From Pseudomonadota bacterium (GTDB lineage: Bacteria; Desulfobacterota; Desulfobacteria; Desulfobacterales; RPRI01), in assembly GCA_018817425.1 (NCBI GenBank), contig JAHITX010000100.1:1-64000 (forward strand): a stretch of 64,000 nt of DNA, given 5' to 3'. A program made the translations under genes and the position numbers. The notes beneath the pieces are model-generated. The model did no database searches, was not told where the DNA came from, and was given only the letters and a program-made list of their open reading frames with translations. Within the stretch, counting starts at the first letter, position 1. Each line of letters begins with the position of its first letter. Below, in pieces: positions 54,247 through 63,400 of the stretch.

Positions 54247-55464
54247 CTAAAATTCTGCTGTCATCCTTATGCCGCTGATCCAGCCTTTAACATCATCGGC
54301 GCCGATTTTATGGTTATCTTTTAAATACTGAAGATCGAGAGTTGTTGAAAATACCTCGTTAAGGCCTATCCGTAAGTAAGCTTCGGCTACCTTGGAGGTT
54401 TCAATTTCCTGATTACCGCCTTTTAAATAGGCGCAGCCGATACCGGCATTGTCCTGTTCGCGGTTCCATAATTTGCCGCTGATATTAATTCCTCCTGAAT
54501 ACAGATCCTGAAAATGTACGATAGCTTTATCATCGCTCCATCCGAATCTGATCCATGCGCCCAGAATATCACCTAACTCCTGGTCGAATGAGATGATAAA
54601 GCACTTTAATGCTTCCGTATCACTTCCGTCCGGATCGCTGAAATCGTCACTGGTTGTATCGAACATAACACGGTAGTTTCCTTCGCCTAAGGGCGTATCG
54701 ATAGTATATCCGATTTGTGCGCCGTAAAATTGATACGCTTTACCCTCGTCGTTTTCACCTAACTGCATGATCACACCCCTTAAGGAAAGCTTTTCCATCT
54801 CCCATTCCATAGCACCGCCGATATCATATGAGGGTAGAAATGTGTTTGGCCCGTTTGTCAGTGCCTCATTCATGAACTGGGTGTATTCATCGTTGGCATA
54901 TTTGTTATCATCCAGATAATCCGTGGCATCTATTATACCTCCGGTGATACCAAGAGTGTGATCTTTGCCAAAGTCAAATGTATGTTTGTACCATGCAGCA
55001 AGCAGATAATCACGGTTGCGTCCGTTTATATCCCTTACATCATCTTCCAGAGATGCAGCCCATGGTGCCAGAGCAAAAGAATGATCATCTGTATTAAGTC
55101 CGTTTCCTGCACCGAACCCGAATTTTAAGAAAACATCGTCATTCTTTGTGGGTTTTATGGATAGCTCCAGTTGAATGGGAACAGCCCCGCGGCCAAAATC
55201 TTTGGCGCCCGGCCTGTCTTTAGCACTTTCATACTGGTAAGCGCCTGCTATTATGCCGTTTAGTGCGATCTTATCACTGATTCTGCCAATTTCTGCCGAT
55301 TCATTTGATTTGTTGGTTTCCGTAATCTTTTCAAGTTCAGCCAGCCTTTGCTTTATCTGGGTCATTTCTTTTTGTATGGCTTCGTTTTTCCCATCATAGG
55401 CAAAAGCGCTTGCCGCAAACATTGTTATAACTGCAATCACAACAATTCTTATGATATTTTTCAT
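54247..55464 (-). CDS. Outer-membrane porin (LbtU/OprB-like) of the metal locus
   Basis: The 405-residue protein has a signal peptide (IVVIAVITMFAASAFA), a short coiled coil (about 28-50, IQKEMTQIKQRLAELEKI) as in trimeric porins anchored to the cell wall, and a long barrel with alternating aromatic strands, ending WISGIRMTAEF. It resembles LbtU-type siderophore or carbohydrate-type porins. Because it heads the Ni/Co import operon, it may carry chelated metal across the outer membrane (inference). Confidence 0.75.
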   Translation of the reverse strand: MKNIIRIVVIAVITMFAASAFAYDGKNEAIQKEMTQIKQRLAELEKITETNKSNESAEIGRISDKIALNGIIAGAYQYESAKDRPGAKDFGRGAVPIQLELSIKPTKNDDVFLKFGFGAGNGLNTDDHSFALAPWAASLEDDVRDINGRNRDYLLAAWYKHTFDFGKDHTLGITGGIIDATDYLDDNKYANDEYTQFMNEALTNGPNTFLPSYDIGGAMEWEMEKLSLRGVIMQLGENDEGKAYQFYGAQIGYTIDTPLGEGNYRVMFDTTSDDFSDPDGSDTEALKCFIISFDQELGDILGAWIRFGWSDDKAIVHFQDLYSGGINISGKLWNREQDNAGIGCAYLKGGNQEIETSKVAEAYLRIGLNEVFSTTLDLQYLKDNHKIGADDVKGWISGIRMTAEF

Positions 55465-55529
55465 CTTTATTTATCTCCTTTCCGTAATGTTCAACTCCGA
55501 TTTCCAAAAAAAAAGCCACAAAGGTTTAA

Positions 55530-55547
55530 CGCATCATATTTGATGCG
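55530..55547. promoter_or_regulatory. Palindromic candidate operator upstream of porin/nik operon
   Basis: CGCATCATATTTGATGCG has 7-base arms (CGCATCA/TGATGCG) around a 4-base centre, 66-83 bases upstream of the porin start. The sequence differs from the znu palindromes, so it may serve another regulator, for example a nickel sensor. No regulator gene for it is in the window. Confidence 0.4.
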
Positions 55548-55592
55548 ATATGCCTTCATGGCCTTATTAAATTTATTTACACGATTCTTTAA

Positions 55593-55610
55593 AGGAAACT
55601 TCTGTTTCCT
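55593..55610 (-). terminator. Possible znu operon terminator
   Basis: AGGAAAC (55593-55599) pairs with GTTTCCT (55604-55610). Read leftward from znuB, the stem is followed by TTTAAAG, a short T run. It lies between znuB and the porin start. Confidence 0.4.
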
Positions 55611-55705
55611 GATTGTTTTAATCTGTATTATAACGAAATATAAAAATCAATAAATAATTTACACTAAAAAAACATATGATCTTTAAAAATATTTCTTATA
55701 TTTTC

Positions 55706-56572
55706 TTATATTGTGGAATCTTTACGTATAAGTAAATAGAAAACACTTATGATAAACCAGAGACAGGCAACAAGAATAATCGTAGCACCGGTTGCAGTGT
55801 TTGCCCAATCCTGTGCTGAAATTATCAGGCCTGCTATTGCTGATGTGATGCTGATAAGAAGTGCCCACCAGAACATGGCACCTGCCGAACGGGCAAAATT
55901 CCGGGCTGCTGCGGCCGGAACTATCATCATTGCTGTAACGAGAAGTACACCAACTGCCCATACTGAAAACATGACAATTAAAGCAAGCAGCCCTGCGAAA
56001 ATATACTGGTAGGTGGCTACATGTATGTTGTGCGCTTTGGCCAGAGTAGGGTTTAGCCCAATATATAGCAGGCGGTTATAGCTAAATGCCTGGAAAATCA
56101 TTAGAGTGATAAACAAAATGAAGAGGTATAAGATATCGTTATTTCCGATGGTTAAAATGTCACCGTATAAAAAGCTTTGCATATCGCGAGCTACAGAGCG
56201 ATCTCTGCTTACCACAGCCAATCCGAATGCAATTACTGCCGAAAAGAATACTCCGATAATAGTATCGGAAGACAACATACTTTTCCTTTGGACAGCCATA
56301 ATACCAAGAGCAACCAGAACACCTAAAACAGGCATGGTCCAGTGAGGATTAACGGAAAATATAAGCCCAAGCGCAACACCGGCAAAAGCCGAATGGCTGA
56401 TGGCATCCGAGAAAAAAGCCATTCGGAAATTTACTACCTGGACACCCATAGCAGCGGCCATTGGTGCAAGTAGTATTAGTCCGACAAGAGCCTGCTGCAT
56501 GAATCCGGCCTGAAGGCAGTCAAAGGGGAGAATCTTGGCAATGATTTGATAAATGGGTAAAAGATCAGGCAT
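55706..56572 (-). CDS. znuB: Zinc ABC transporter permease ZnuB
   Basis: The 288-residue protein has about eight membrane helices and the ABC-3 family pattern (MGVQVVNFRMAFFSDAISHSAFAGVALG; LLVTAMMIVPAAAARNFARS). It forms the channel for zinc uptake with ZnuC and ZnuA. Its start overlaps the end of znuC by eight bases. Confidence 0.9.
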   Translation of the reverse strand: MPDLLPIYQIIAKILPFDCLQAGFMQQALVGLILLAPMAAAMGVQVVNFRMAFFSDAISHSAFAGVALGLIFSVNPHWTMPVLGVLVALGIMAVQRKSMLSSDTIIGVFFSAVIAFGLAVVSRDRSVARDMQSFLYGDILTIGNNDILYLFILFITLMIFQAFSYNRLLYIGLNPTLAKAHNIHVATYQYIFAGLLALIVMFSVWAVGVLLVTAMMIVPAAAARNFARSAGAMFWWALLISITSAIAGLIISAQDWANTATGATIILVACLWFIISVFYLLIRKDSTI

Positions 56573-57383
56573 TTTGATCCTTATTGCAGCATGGTCCGGA
56601 GCAGATAGTGCTGCCGTCCGGCATGGAATTTGAATCTACCATTCCCATATGCATACCGAAAATAGCAGTAAGTGTTTCACTGGTCAATGCATGCTGCGGT
56701 GGGCCTTGTGCGGCAACTTTATGATTGAGACAAATAACATGGCTGGCATGATGTGTTACTGTGGCAAGATCATGGCTGACCATAAGCTGTGTAAAGCCCT
56801 TTGCCTTACGAAGTCCGTCAAGAAGTTCACAAAATATATATTCTCCCTGAAAATCCACGCCTGAAGCCGGTTCATCCAGCACCAGCAGCTCGGGCTCCTG
56901 TTGGAGTGCCAAAGCCAGAAGCACCCGTTGCATTTCGCCACCGGAAAGGGCGCCAAGTTTGCGTTTGGCCAGATGTTCAGACTTTACAGAGGCAAGATAT
57001 TCAAGAGATTGGTTTTTTAAGTCATTTTGAATACCGAACCATAGTGGTTTTCTCTGGATTCCCATTGCAAGAAATTCTACTACAGTGACGGGTATTCCGC
57101 GATCAAAAGCGAACCGTTGGGGGACGTAGCCGATTTTTGAACAACTTCCATTTATATTGCATGTTGTATGTATAAAACCCTTATATGCTACTTCACCTAA
57201 CAGGGCTAAGAGCATTGTTGTTTTACCTGCGCCGTTAGGACCAATAATAGCGGTGCAGCCGCCCCGCGGAACAGCAGCAGTTACATTGTCAAGAATCGAT
57301 ATGCCACCGCGTTCGATAGTTACATTTTCGAATGAGACTGCCGTATCAGCGGATATTTCGACTGTTTTTAATTTATTCATCAA
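56565..57383 (-). CDS. znuC: Zinc ABC transporter ATPase ZnuC
   Basis: The 272-residue ATPase has Walker A GPNGAGKTTML (about residues 51-61), signature LSGGEMQRVLLALAL and Walker B LLVLDEPASGVD, then the H-loop VSHD. The C-terminus ends in a Cys-containing tail (TICSGPCCNKDQNA) with three cysteines, a possible metal site that is not usual for ZnuC. It overlaps znuA by 11 bases and znuB by eight. Confidence 0.92.
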   Translation of the reverse strand: MMNKLKTVEISADTAVSFENVTIERGGISILDNVTAAVPRGGCTAIIGPNGAGKTTMLLALLGEVAYKGFIHTTCNINGSCSKIGYVPQRFAFDRGIPVTVVEFLAMGIQRKPLWFGIQNDLKNQSLEYLASVKSEHLAKRKLGALSGGEMQRVLLALALQQEPELLVLDEPASGVDFQGEYIFCELLDGLRKAKGFTQLMVSHDLATVTHHASHVICLNHKVAAQGPPQHALTSETLTAIFGMHMGMVDSNSMPDGSTICSGPCCNKDQNA

Positions 57384-58293
57384 GTGTTTTTTTAAGAATC
57401 TTTATATTTTTTCGCATGACTGTTTCATAATAATCAAGCGATGCGTTTTTTGGGCCGGTTGCAACCGGGTCTAAGATTTTGGTAACAATACCGGCTTCTG
57501 TGGCTATGACATGGCCGATTTTTTGAGGATATTGAGGTTCGGTAAAAATAGCTTTTGCGTTTTCATTCCGGATGGTTTTTATAATTTTGAGGATTTCCGC
57601 TGCCGAAGGCTCCTGGCCGTCATACTCCTGAAGTACAGCAACAATATTAAGCCCCATATCCCTGGCAAGATAATCAAATACGCTATGCTGTGTTACTATG
57701 TTTTTGTTTTTAAGGTGCTTTCCAAGGGCCGAAAATTCGTCAGCCAGTTTATTCATTTTTTTAGCATAAATACGGGCATTCTCCAAGTAGAATTCTGCCC
57801 CGGATGGGTCTATCCTTGAAAGGTCATTTGCTATGTTTATTGCCAAATGGGCTGCCATACGGGGGCTGGCAAAAAGATGCGGATTTGTTCTGAAATGATG
57901 ATGATCAGCATTGTCAGAATGTTGAAGAATGTCTTTGATTCCCCTGGAGCTGTCAATGGTTTTTAATGATGAATTAATTTTTTTTAGTGGTGCACCAAGA
58001 AACTCCTCCATGCCGAGACCGTTTATAATCAGTACATCAGCCTCCACAAGTTTTTTCATATCCTGCGGTGCAAGAGCATAATCATGCGGACAGCCAACCT
58101 GAGCCGGAATCAGCAGATCTACGTTCATATTGTTTTTGCCGTGAATAATATTTAGAGTGATCAGGCGGATCGGAAAAGTGGATGCCAATATTTGAAATTT
58201 TTTATCAGCCGCTTGAGCATTTGATAAAAATCCGGAAAAAGCAATGCAATAACAAAGTAATGTCATATATAACAAAATAAATTTTTTGTTCAT
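57373..58293 (-). CDS. znuA: Zinc ABC transporter substrate-binding protein ZnuA
   Basis: The 306-residue cluster A-I binding protein has a signal peptide (ILLYMTLLCYCIAFSGFLSNAQA) and the metal ligands of the ZnuA family: CPHDYAL (first His), HSDNADHHHFRTNPHLFASP (His loop and second His) and VTQHSVFDYLA (third His). It would bind zinc or manganese in the periplasm. A TTG at 58299 is an alternative start. It is the first gene of znuACB, downstream of palindromic operators. Confidence 0.9.
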   Translation of the reverse strand: MNKKFILLYMTLLCYCIAFSGFLSNAQAADKKFQILASTFPIRLITLNIIHGKNNMNVDLLIPAQVGCPHDYALAPQDMKKLVEADVLIINGLGMEEFLGAPLKKINSSLKTIDSSRGIKDILQHSDNADHHHFRTNPHLFASPRMAAHLAINIANDLSRIDPSGAEFYLENARIYAKKMNKLADEFSALGKHLKNKNIVTQHSVFDYLARDMGLNIVAVLQEYDGQEPSAAEILKIIKTIRNENAKAIFTEPQYPQKIGHVIATEAGIVTKILDPVATGPKNASLDYYETVMRKNIKILKKTLDE

Positions 58294-58399
58294 AACCAAT
58301 TAAGACGCCTCTGATTTTGTTTTATGTAATAGTAAGAGAGTTTTGCATGGCTTTAGATAGGGTGTTATTAAACAAAGATTAACGCTTCCTATCTCTGCG

Positions 58400-58413
58400 A
58401 ATGCATTTGCATT
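58400..58413. promoter_or_regulatory. Second Zur/Fur-like box
   Basis: AATGCATTTGCATT is a palindrome (AATGCA-TT-TGCATT) that shares the AATGCA half-site with the larger box 35 bases to the right but has a shorter centre. It lies nearer to znuA. Confidence 0.45.
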
Positions 58414-58447
58414 AATGATAGATTTGTTCTTCTTTCAAGTCAACATG

Positions 58448-58469
58448 TAATGCAAATATATTTGCATTA
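58448..58469. promoter_or_regulatory. Perfect 22-bp Zur/Fur-type operator
   Basis: The left half TAATGCAAATA is followed at once by its exact complement TATTTGCATTA. The size and AT-rich Fur-box style fit a zinc-uptake regulator site, and its place between divergent znuA and the fur-family gene predicts control of both and autoregulation. Confidence 0.65.
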
Positions 58470-58509
58470 AAGCGGATAATCATATATGTAATTAAAAAAA
58501 GAGGTATTA

Positions 58510-58884
58510 ATGATAAAGAGAAAAACATCGCAAAGAGATGCAATCGAACAGGTTTTTAGAACTGAAAACAGACCATTGGGTGTTGAGGAAGTTCTGAAAT
58601 CAGGCCGTAAGATTGTTAAATCTTTAAATCAGGCCACAGTCTATCGTAACCTTAAACTGTTGGTCGAAAATGGGAGGCTTAAACCTGTCAGTCACCCGGT
58701 GCTTGGAGTTTTGTATGAGCAAACCGGCAGGGAACACCACCATCACTTTTATTGCCGTATTTGTGACCGAGTTTTTGATCTTCCCGGATGTTTGCTAAGT
58801 GACATTAAAGCAGCTCCTGAAGGATTTGTCATGGAAAAACACGAGATTTTTCTTTCCGGAACATGTCCCTCATGCACAGAATAG
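58510..58884 (+). CDS. Fur-family metal regulator (Zur-like)
   Basis: The 124-residue protein has a winged-helix domain with [25 protein letters not shown] (recognition helix) and a metal domain with [18 protein letters not shown] and a terminal CPSC, giving the two C-x2-C pairs of the structural zinc site. A Fur, Zur or PerR role is possible; the divergent znuACB operon and shared palindrome favour Zur. GAGG lies 6-8 bases before the ATG. Confidence 0.85.
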   Translation: MIKRKTSQRDAIEQVFRTENRPLGVEEVLKSGRKIVKSLNQATVYRNLKLLVENGRLKPVSHPVLGVLYEQTGREHHHHFYCRICDRVFDLPGCLLSDIKAAPEGFVMEKHEIFLSGTCPSCTE

Positions 58885-59010
58885 TATTTGCTGATTGCCG
58901 GTTTCAAAAAACCATGCTATACATCTTTGCAATCATTATTTAACAGGTCATACTTTGAGAAACTTCTAACGGAAGTATTATAATAATAATATAACAAGGC
59001 AGTTAATTTT

Positions 59011-60330
59011 ATGAATCCTATAGCAAAACAGCTTAATCAGACTATTGAAAATGAGAATTTGTATATACTCGATATGTTATCTTCTATCGGAAAGAACCTT
59101 TTTTTCCCGAAAGGCATATTAAGCCAGAGCGCCGAAGCAAAACAAAAAGCGTACAAGCTGAATGCAACTATAGGAATCGCAAAAGAAAGCGGTAAAACGA
59201 TGTATTTCCCTTCCGTTATGTCTTTGATAGACGGTATTGAGGCGGAAGATGCTTTGACTTATGCCCCATCATTCGGAATTCCGGAATTAAGAAAAGTGTG
59301 GCAGGACTCTATTTATGAAAAGAACCCTTCCCTTTACGGCAAAAAAATAAGTCTGCCTGTTGTTACCTGCGGTATCACGCATGCGATCAGTGTGGTTGCC
59401 GATGTATTGATTGATCCTGATGATGTTGTTATTCTGCCGGACATGATGTGGGGTAACTACAATATGATTTTAAATGTCAGGAAAGGGGCAAGGATAAGCA
59501 ATTATCCGATCTTTACACAAAATGGTGAATACAATCTTAGTGCATTTGAAAAATTAATTAACACTGAAGCCAAGAAGCATAAAAAAATAACAGTGCTTCT
59601 CAATTTTCCGCATAATCCCACAGGTTATACTGTTTCGGAAAAAGAGGGAGATGGTATTGCCGATATTTTGCTTAATGCCGCCACAAAAGGTACCAATATA
59701 GTTACCATATGTGATGACTCATATTTTGGGCTGTTTTATGATGATAAAACTTTAAAAGAATCTGTTTTTACCCGTATTTGTGATAGATCTCCCAACCTAT
59801 TGGCAGTAAAGGTTGACGGAGCCACCAAGGAAAATTATGTATGGGGTTTAAGGATCGGTTTTATTACTTATGGTTGTAAAATCGATGGTGAAGCCGAAAA
59901 AATATATGATGCACTTGAAAAAAAGACAGCAGGATGCATAAGGGGTAATATTTCCAATGCTTCTCACTTAAGCCAGACCATAGTTTTAAAATCGATGAAA
60001 GATAAAAACTATGCTGATGAAAAAAAACAGAAGTTTGATATCTTGCAAAGAAGAGCAAACAAGGTTAAAGAAGTATTATCAAATCCAAAATATAAAGATG
60101 TCTGGGAAGTTTATCCTTTTAATTCCGGATATTTTATGTGTATAAAATTACATGGTCTCGATGCTGAGACTTTAAGGTTGCATCTTCTTGATAAATACGG
60201 CGTGGGACTTATTTCATTTGGAAAGAGTGATCTTAGAATTGCCTTTTCCTGTCTTGAAGAAACGGATATACAGGAACTTTTTGATATCATATTTCAAGGT
60301 GCCCAGGATATTAAAGGTTGCGGAACATAA
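59011..60330 (+). CDS. PLP-dependent aminotransferase class I/II
   Basis: The 439-residue protein has the fold type I pattern: YAPSFGIPELRKVW, NFPHNPTGYTVS (Asn-Pro binding), ICDDSYFGLFYDD (Asp-x-x-Tyr) and the PLP lysine in KVDGATKENYVWGLRIGF, plus the terminal arginine in DLRIAFS. It would transaminate an amino acid; the substrate is not clear. An internal GAxKxNYVWGLRIG motif is near the aromatic/alanine group. Confidence 0.88.
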   Translation: MNPIAKQLNQTIENENLYILDMLSSIGKNLFFPKGILSQSAEAKQKAYKLNATIGIAKESGKTMYFPSVMSLIDGIEAEDALTYAPSFGIPELRKVWQDSIYEKNPSLYGKKISLPVVTCGITHAISVVADVLIDPDDVVILPDMMWGNYNMILNVRKGARISNYPIFTQNGEYNLSAFEKLINTEAKKHKKITVLLNFPHNPTGYTVSEKEGDGIADILLNAATKGTNIVTICDDSYFGLFYDDKTLKESVFTRICDRSPNLLAVKVDGATKENYVWGLRIGFITYGCKIDGEAEKIYDALEKKTAGCIRGNISNASHLSQTIVLKSMKDKNYADEKKQKFDILQRRANKVKEVLSNPKYKDVWEVYPFNSGYFMCIKLHGLDAETLRLHLLDKYGVGLISFGKSDLRIAFSCLEETDIQELFDIIFQGAQDIKGCGT

Positions 60331-60443
60331 TTTCAATGGTTTCATTGCCAGTTTGATGTTACTCTTAAAACACGGTCAAATTGTTTCATAACATAATAAG
60401 ACCGTCTCCATGAATCCACTCTTATCATATTGAGGTGATCGGT

Positions 60444-63400
60444 ATGTATATGCAGTCCGGCAAGGAGAAGTATCAGGCAGATAAGATCAGATCTCTTGGC
60501 TTGTGCCTCGGTGCATCAACAATTTCTGCGGTTGGAGTTGAGTTTGTGCAGTGTGCTGAAAGTACTGCACCTGATAGTTTTATAAAATCTGATATTATAG
60601 ATTATATAACTCTTCCCCATGAGGGTAATCCAAGACAAACTCTTCTTTCCGTATTTGAAAAGTTAGGCAGTTCTTTTGACAGAATATGCTCGACCGGCCG
60701 CAGATTCCATAAGCTTTTAAACCTGTCGAAGATTTCCGAACCGGAAGCAGTTGAATATGCCTATCGTTATGTAAAACCGCCTGAAATAGAATGTTCCGCA
60801 ATTGTTTCTGCAGGCGGTGAAAGCTTTATGATATATGTATTAAACCGTGAAGGAAGGATTTCAAATGTAATTACCGGTAATAAGTGCGCTTCAGGAACCG
60901 GAGAGTTTTTTTTGCAGCAGCTCAGAAGAATGAATGTTTCGGTTGAAGAAGCAGCCGGTTTTGCAGAATCTGAAGATCCTTATCATGTTTCCGGTCGCTG
61001 CTCTGTTTTCTGTAAATCAGACTGTACCCATGCCACTAATAAAGGAATTCCCAAATCAAAAGTTACTTCCGGATTGTGCAAGATGATGGCAAGCAAGATT
61101 CTGGAGCTTTTGAAAAAAGTAAAAAAAGAAAACATAATGATAACCGGTGGAACTGCTCAAAACAAAATGATGATTGATTTTTTGCGCAAAGAGATTTCCG
61201 GTCTTATAATTCCTAAAGAGGCTCCTTATTTTGAAGCTCTGGGTGCTGCCCTATGGGGGCTTGAACACGAGACGATTGCTTTTGCAGGTGCTGACTCTTT
61301 ATTTAAGAGTGAATTAACTTCTTTTGAAATACTTTCTCCGCTAAAAGAATTTGAAGATCTGGTTGAATTCAAAAGCATGCCGAAATGTGATGTTAAAGCA
61401 GGCGATATATGCACTTTAGGTCTTGATGTGGGTTCTACCACAACAAAAGCAGTACTTCTGAGAAACAGTGATGATTCAATTCTTGAATCGGTTTATCTAA
61501 GAACAAGCGGAGATCCGGTTGGCGCATCCAGAAAGTGTTATGATTATATCTTAAAAGCTGTTTCTGAAAAAACGCCGCTTTCCGGTATAACAATAGAAGG
61601 GCTTGGCGTATGCGGTTCCGGACGTCAGATAGCCGGTCTTCATGCCTTAACAGACGGTATAATAAACGAAATTATTGCTCATGCAACAGCAGCTGTTTAT
61701 TTTGATCCAAAAGTAGATACAATCTTTGAGATAGGGGGCCAGGATGCAAAATATACATACATTGTAAATTCGGTTCCATCGGATTACGCAATGAATGAAG
61801 CCTGTTCTGCCGGAACGGGTTCTTTTCTGGAGGAATCTGCGTTTGAAACACTTGGAATCAAAATGGAGGATATATCAGATATTGCATTAAAGGGAGTAAT
61901 GCCGCCGAATTTCAATGATCAGTGCGCAGCATTTATTTCTTCAGATATAAAAAATGCTATCCATGAAGGGTTGCAGCAGGAAGATATAGTCGCAGGCCTT
62001 GTATATTCCATATGTATGAATTATTCAAACAGAGTTAAAGGAAACCGGCCTGTAGGGGGCAAAGTTTTCATGCAGGGAGGAGTGTGCTACAATCATGCTG
62101 TACCTCTTGCTATGGCGGCTTTAACAGGCAAATCAATAATTGTACCTCCTGAGCCCGGGCTTATGGGTGCATTCGGTGCGGCACTTGAGATTAAAAAAAG
62201 GATAGAGAAAGGTTTGTTGGAAAAGAAATATTTTGATCTTGAAGTGCTGGCTGGCCGTGAGGTTAATTATGGAAAGTCGTTTACATGTCATGGAGTAAAA
62301 AATGATTGTGATCGACGTTGTAATATTGCAATCATTGAACTTGAAGATAATAAATACCCTTTTGGAGGGGCATGCAATCATTATTATAATCTTCGCAACA
62401 ATATAAAAAGCAGTGATGAAAACTTTGATTTTGTACGTATCCGCCAGAAACTTGTTTTTGAAAAATACGCTGCATCAAGGCAGAACATACCGGCAGGCGG
62501 ATTTAAAGGCCGTGTGGGTATTAACAGAAGCTTTCTGGTAAATACATACTATCCTTTATATTCTAATTTTTTCGCAGGGCTTGGGTTCGAGACTGTATTG
62601 CCTGATATTCCTTCTCAGGAAGGCATCGACCAGAAAGGCGCTGCTTTTTGTTATCCGGTTGAGCTTGCTCATGGATTTTTCTGGTCTATGATTTCAGGAG
62701 AAGATATCCCTGAGTATATATTTCTGCCGCATTTTAAAGCTGTTCCTGCTTTAAACGGAAATCAAAATTCACAGGTTTGCCCTGTTGTTCAGGGAGAAAC
62801 ATTTTATCTCCAGACAGCTTTTAAGGACAGACTTGATTATATTAAAAAGAAAGGCACAAAAATATTCAATCCCCTTATTGATCTTGGTAAAGGAATTGAA
62901 TCTGCAAAAAGGCCTCTTTTTGAAACGGCAAAGAAAATGGGCTTTGGTAAAAAAGCTACACAAAAAGCTTTTGCTGCAGCGCTATATGCGCAGAAAAAAT
63001 GTTTTGAAGAGATGAAAACTATCGGGAATCAGGCATTAAAAGAACTCGAAAAAGATCCAAATAAATTTGGTGTAGTAATTTTTGGCAGACCTTACAACGG
63101 GTTTTGCGAAGAAGCCCATATGGGGATACCCCGAAAATTAGCCTCAAGAGGTATCCTGGTGCTGCCTTTTGATTTTCTTGATTTTAACGATGAAAAGAGC
63201 AGACCTAATATGTACTGGGGTATTGGAGAGATGCTGATCAAAGCGGGAAATTTTGTAAAAAGTCATCCACAGCTGTTTGGAACTTTTATAACCAATTTTT
63301 CCTGTGGGCCTGATTCTTTTCTTATCGGGTATTTCAGAGATATTATGGGATTAAAACCGTCTTTAACCCTTGAACTTGACAGCCATACAGCAGATGCAGG

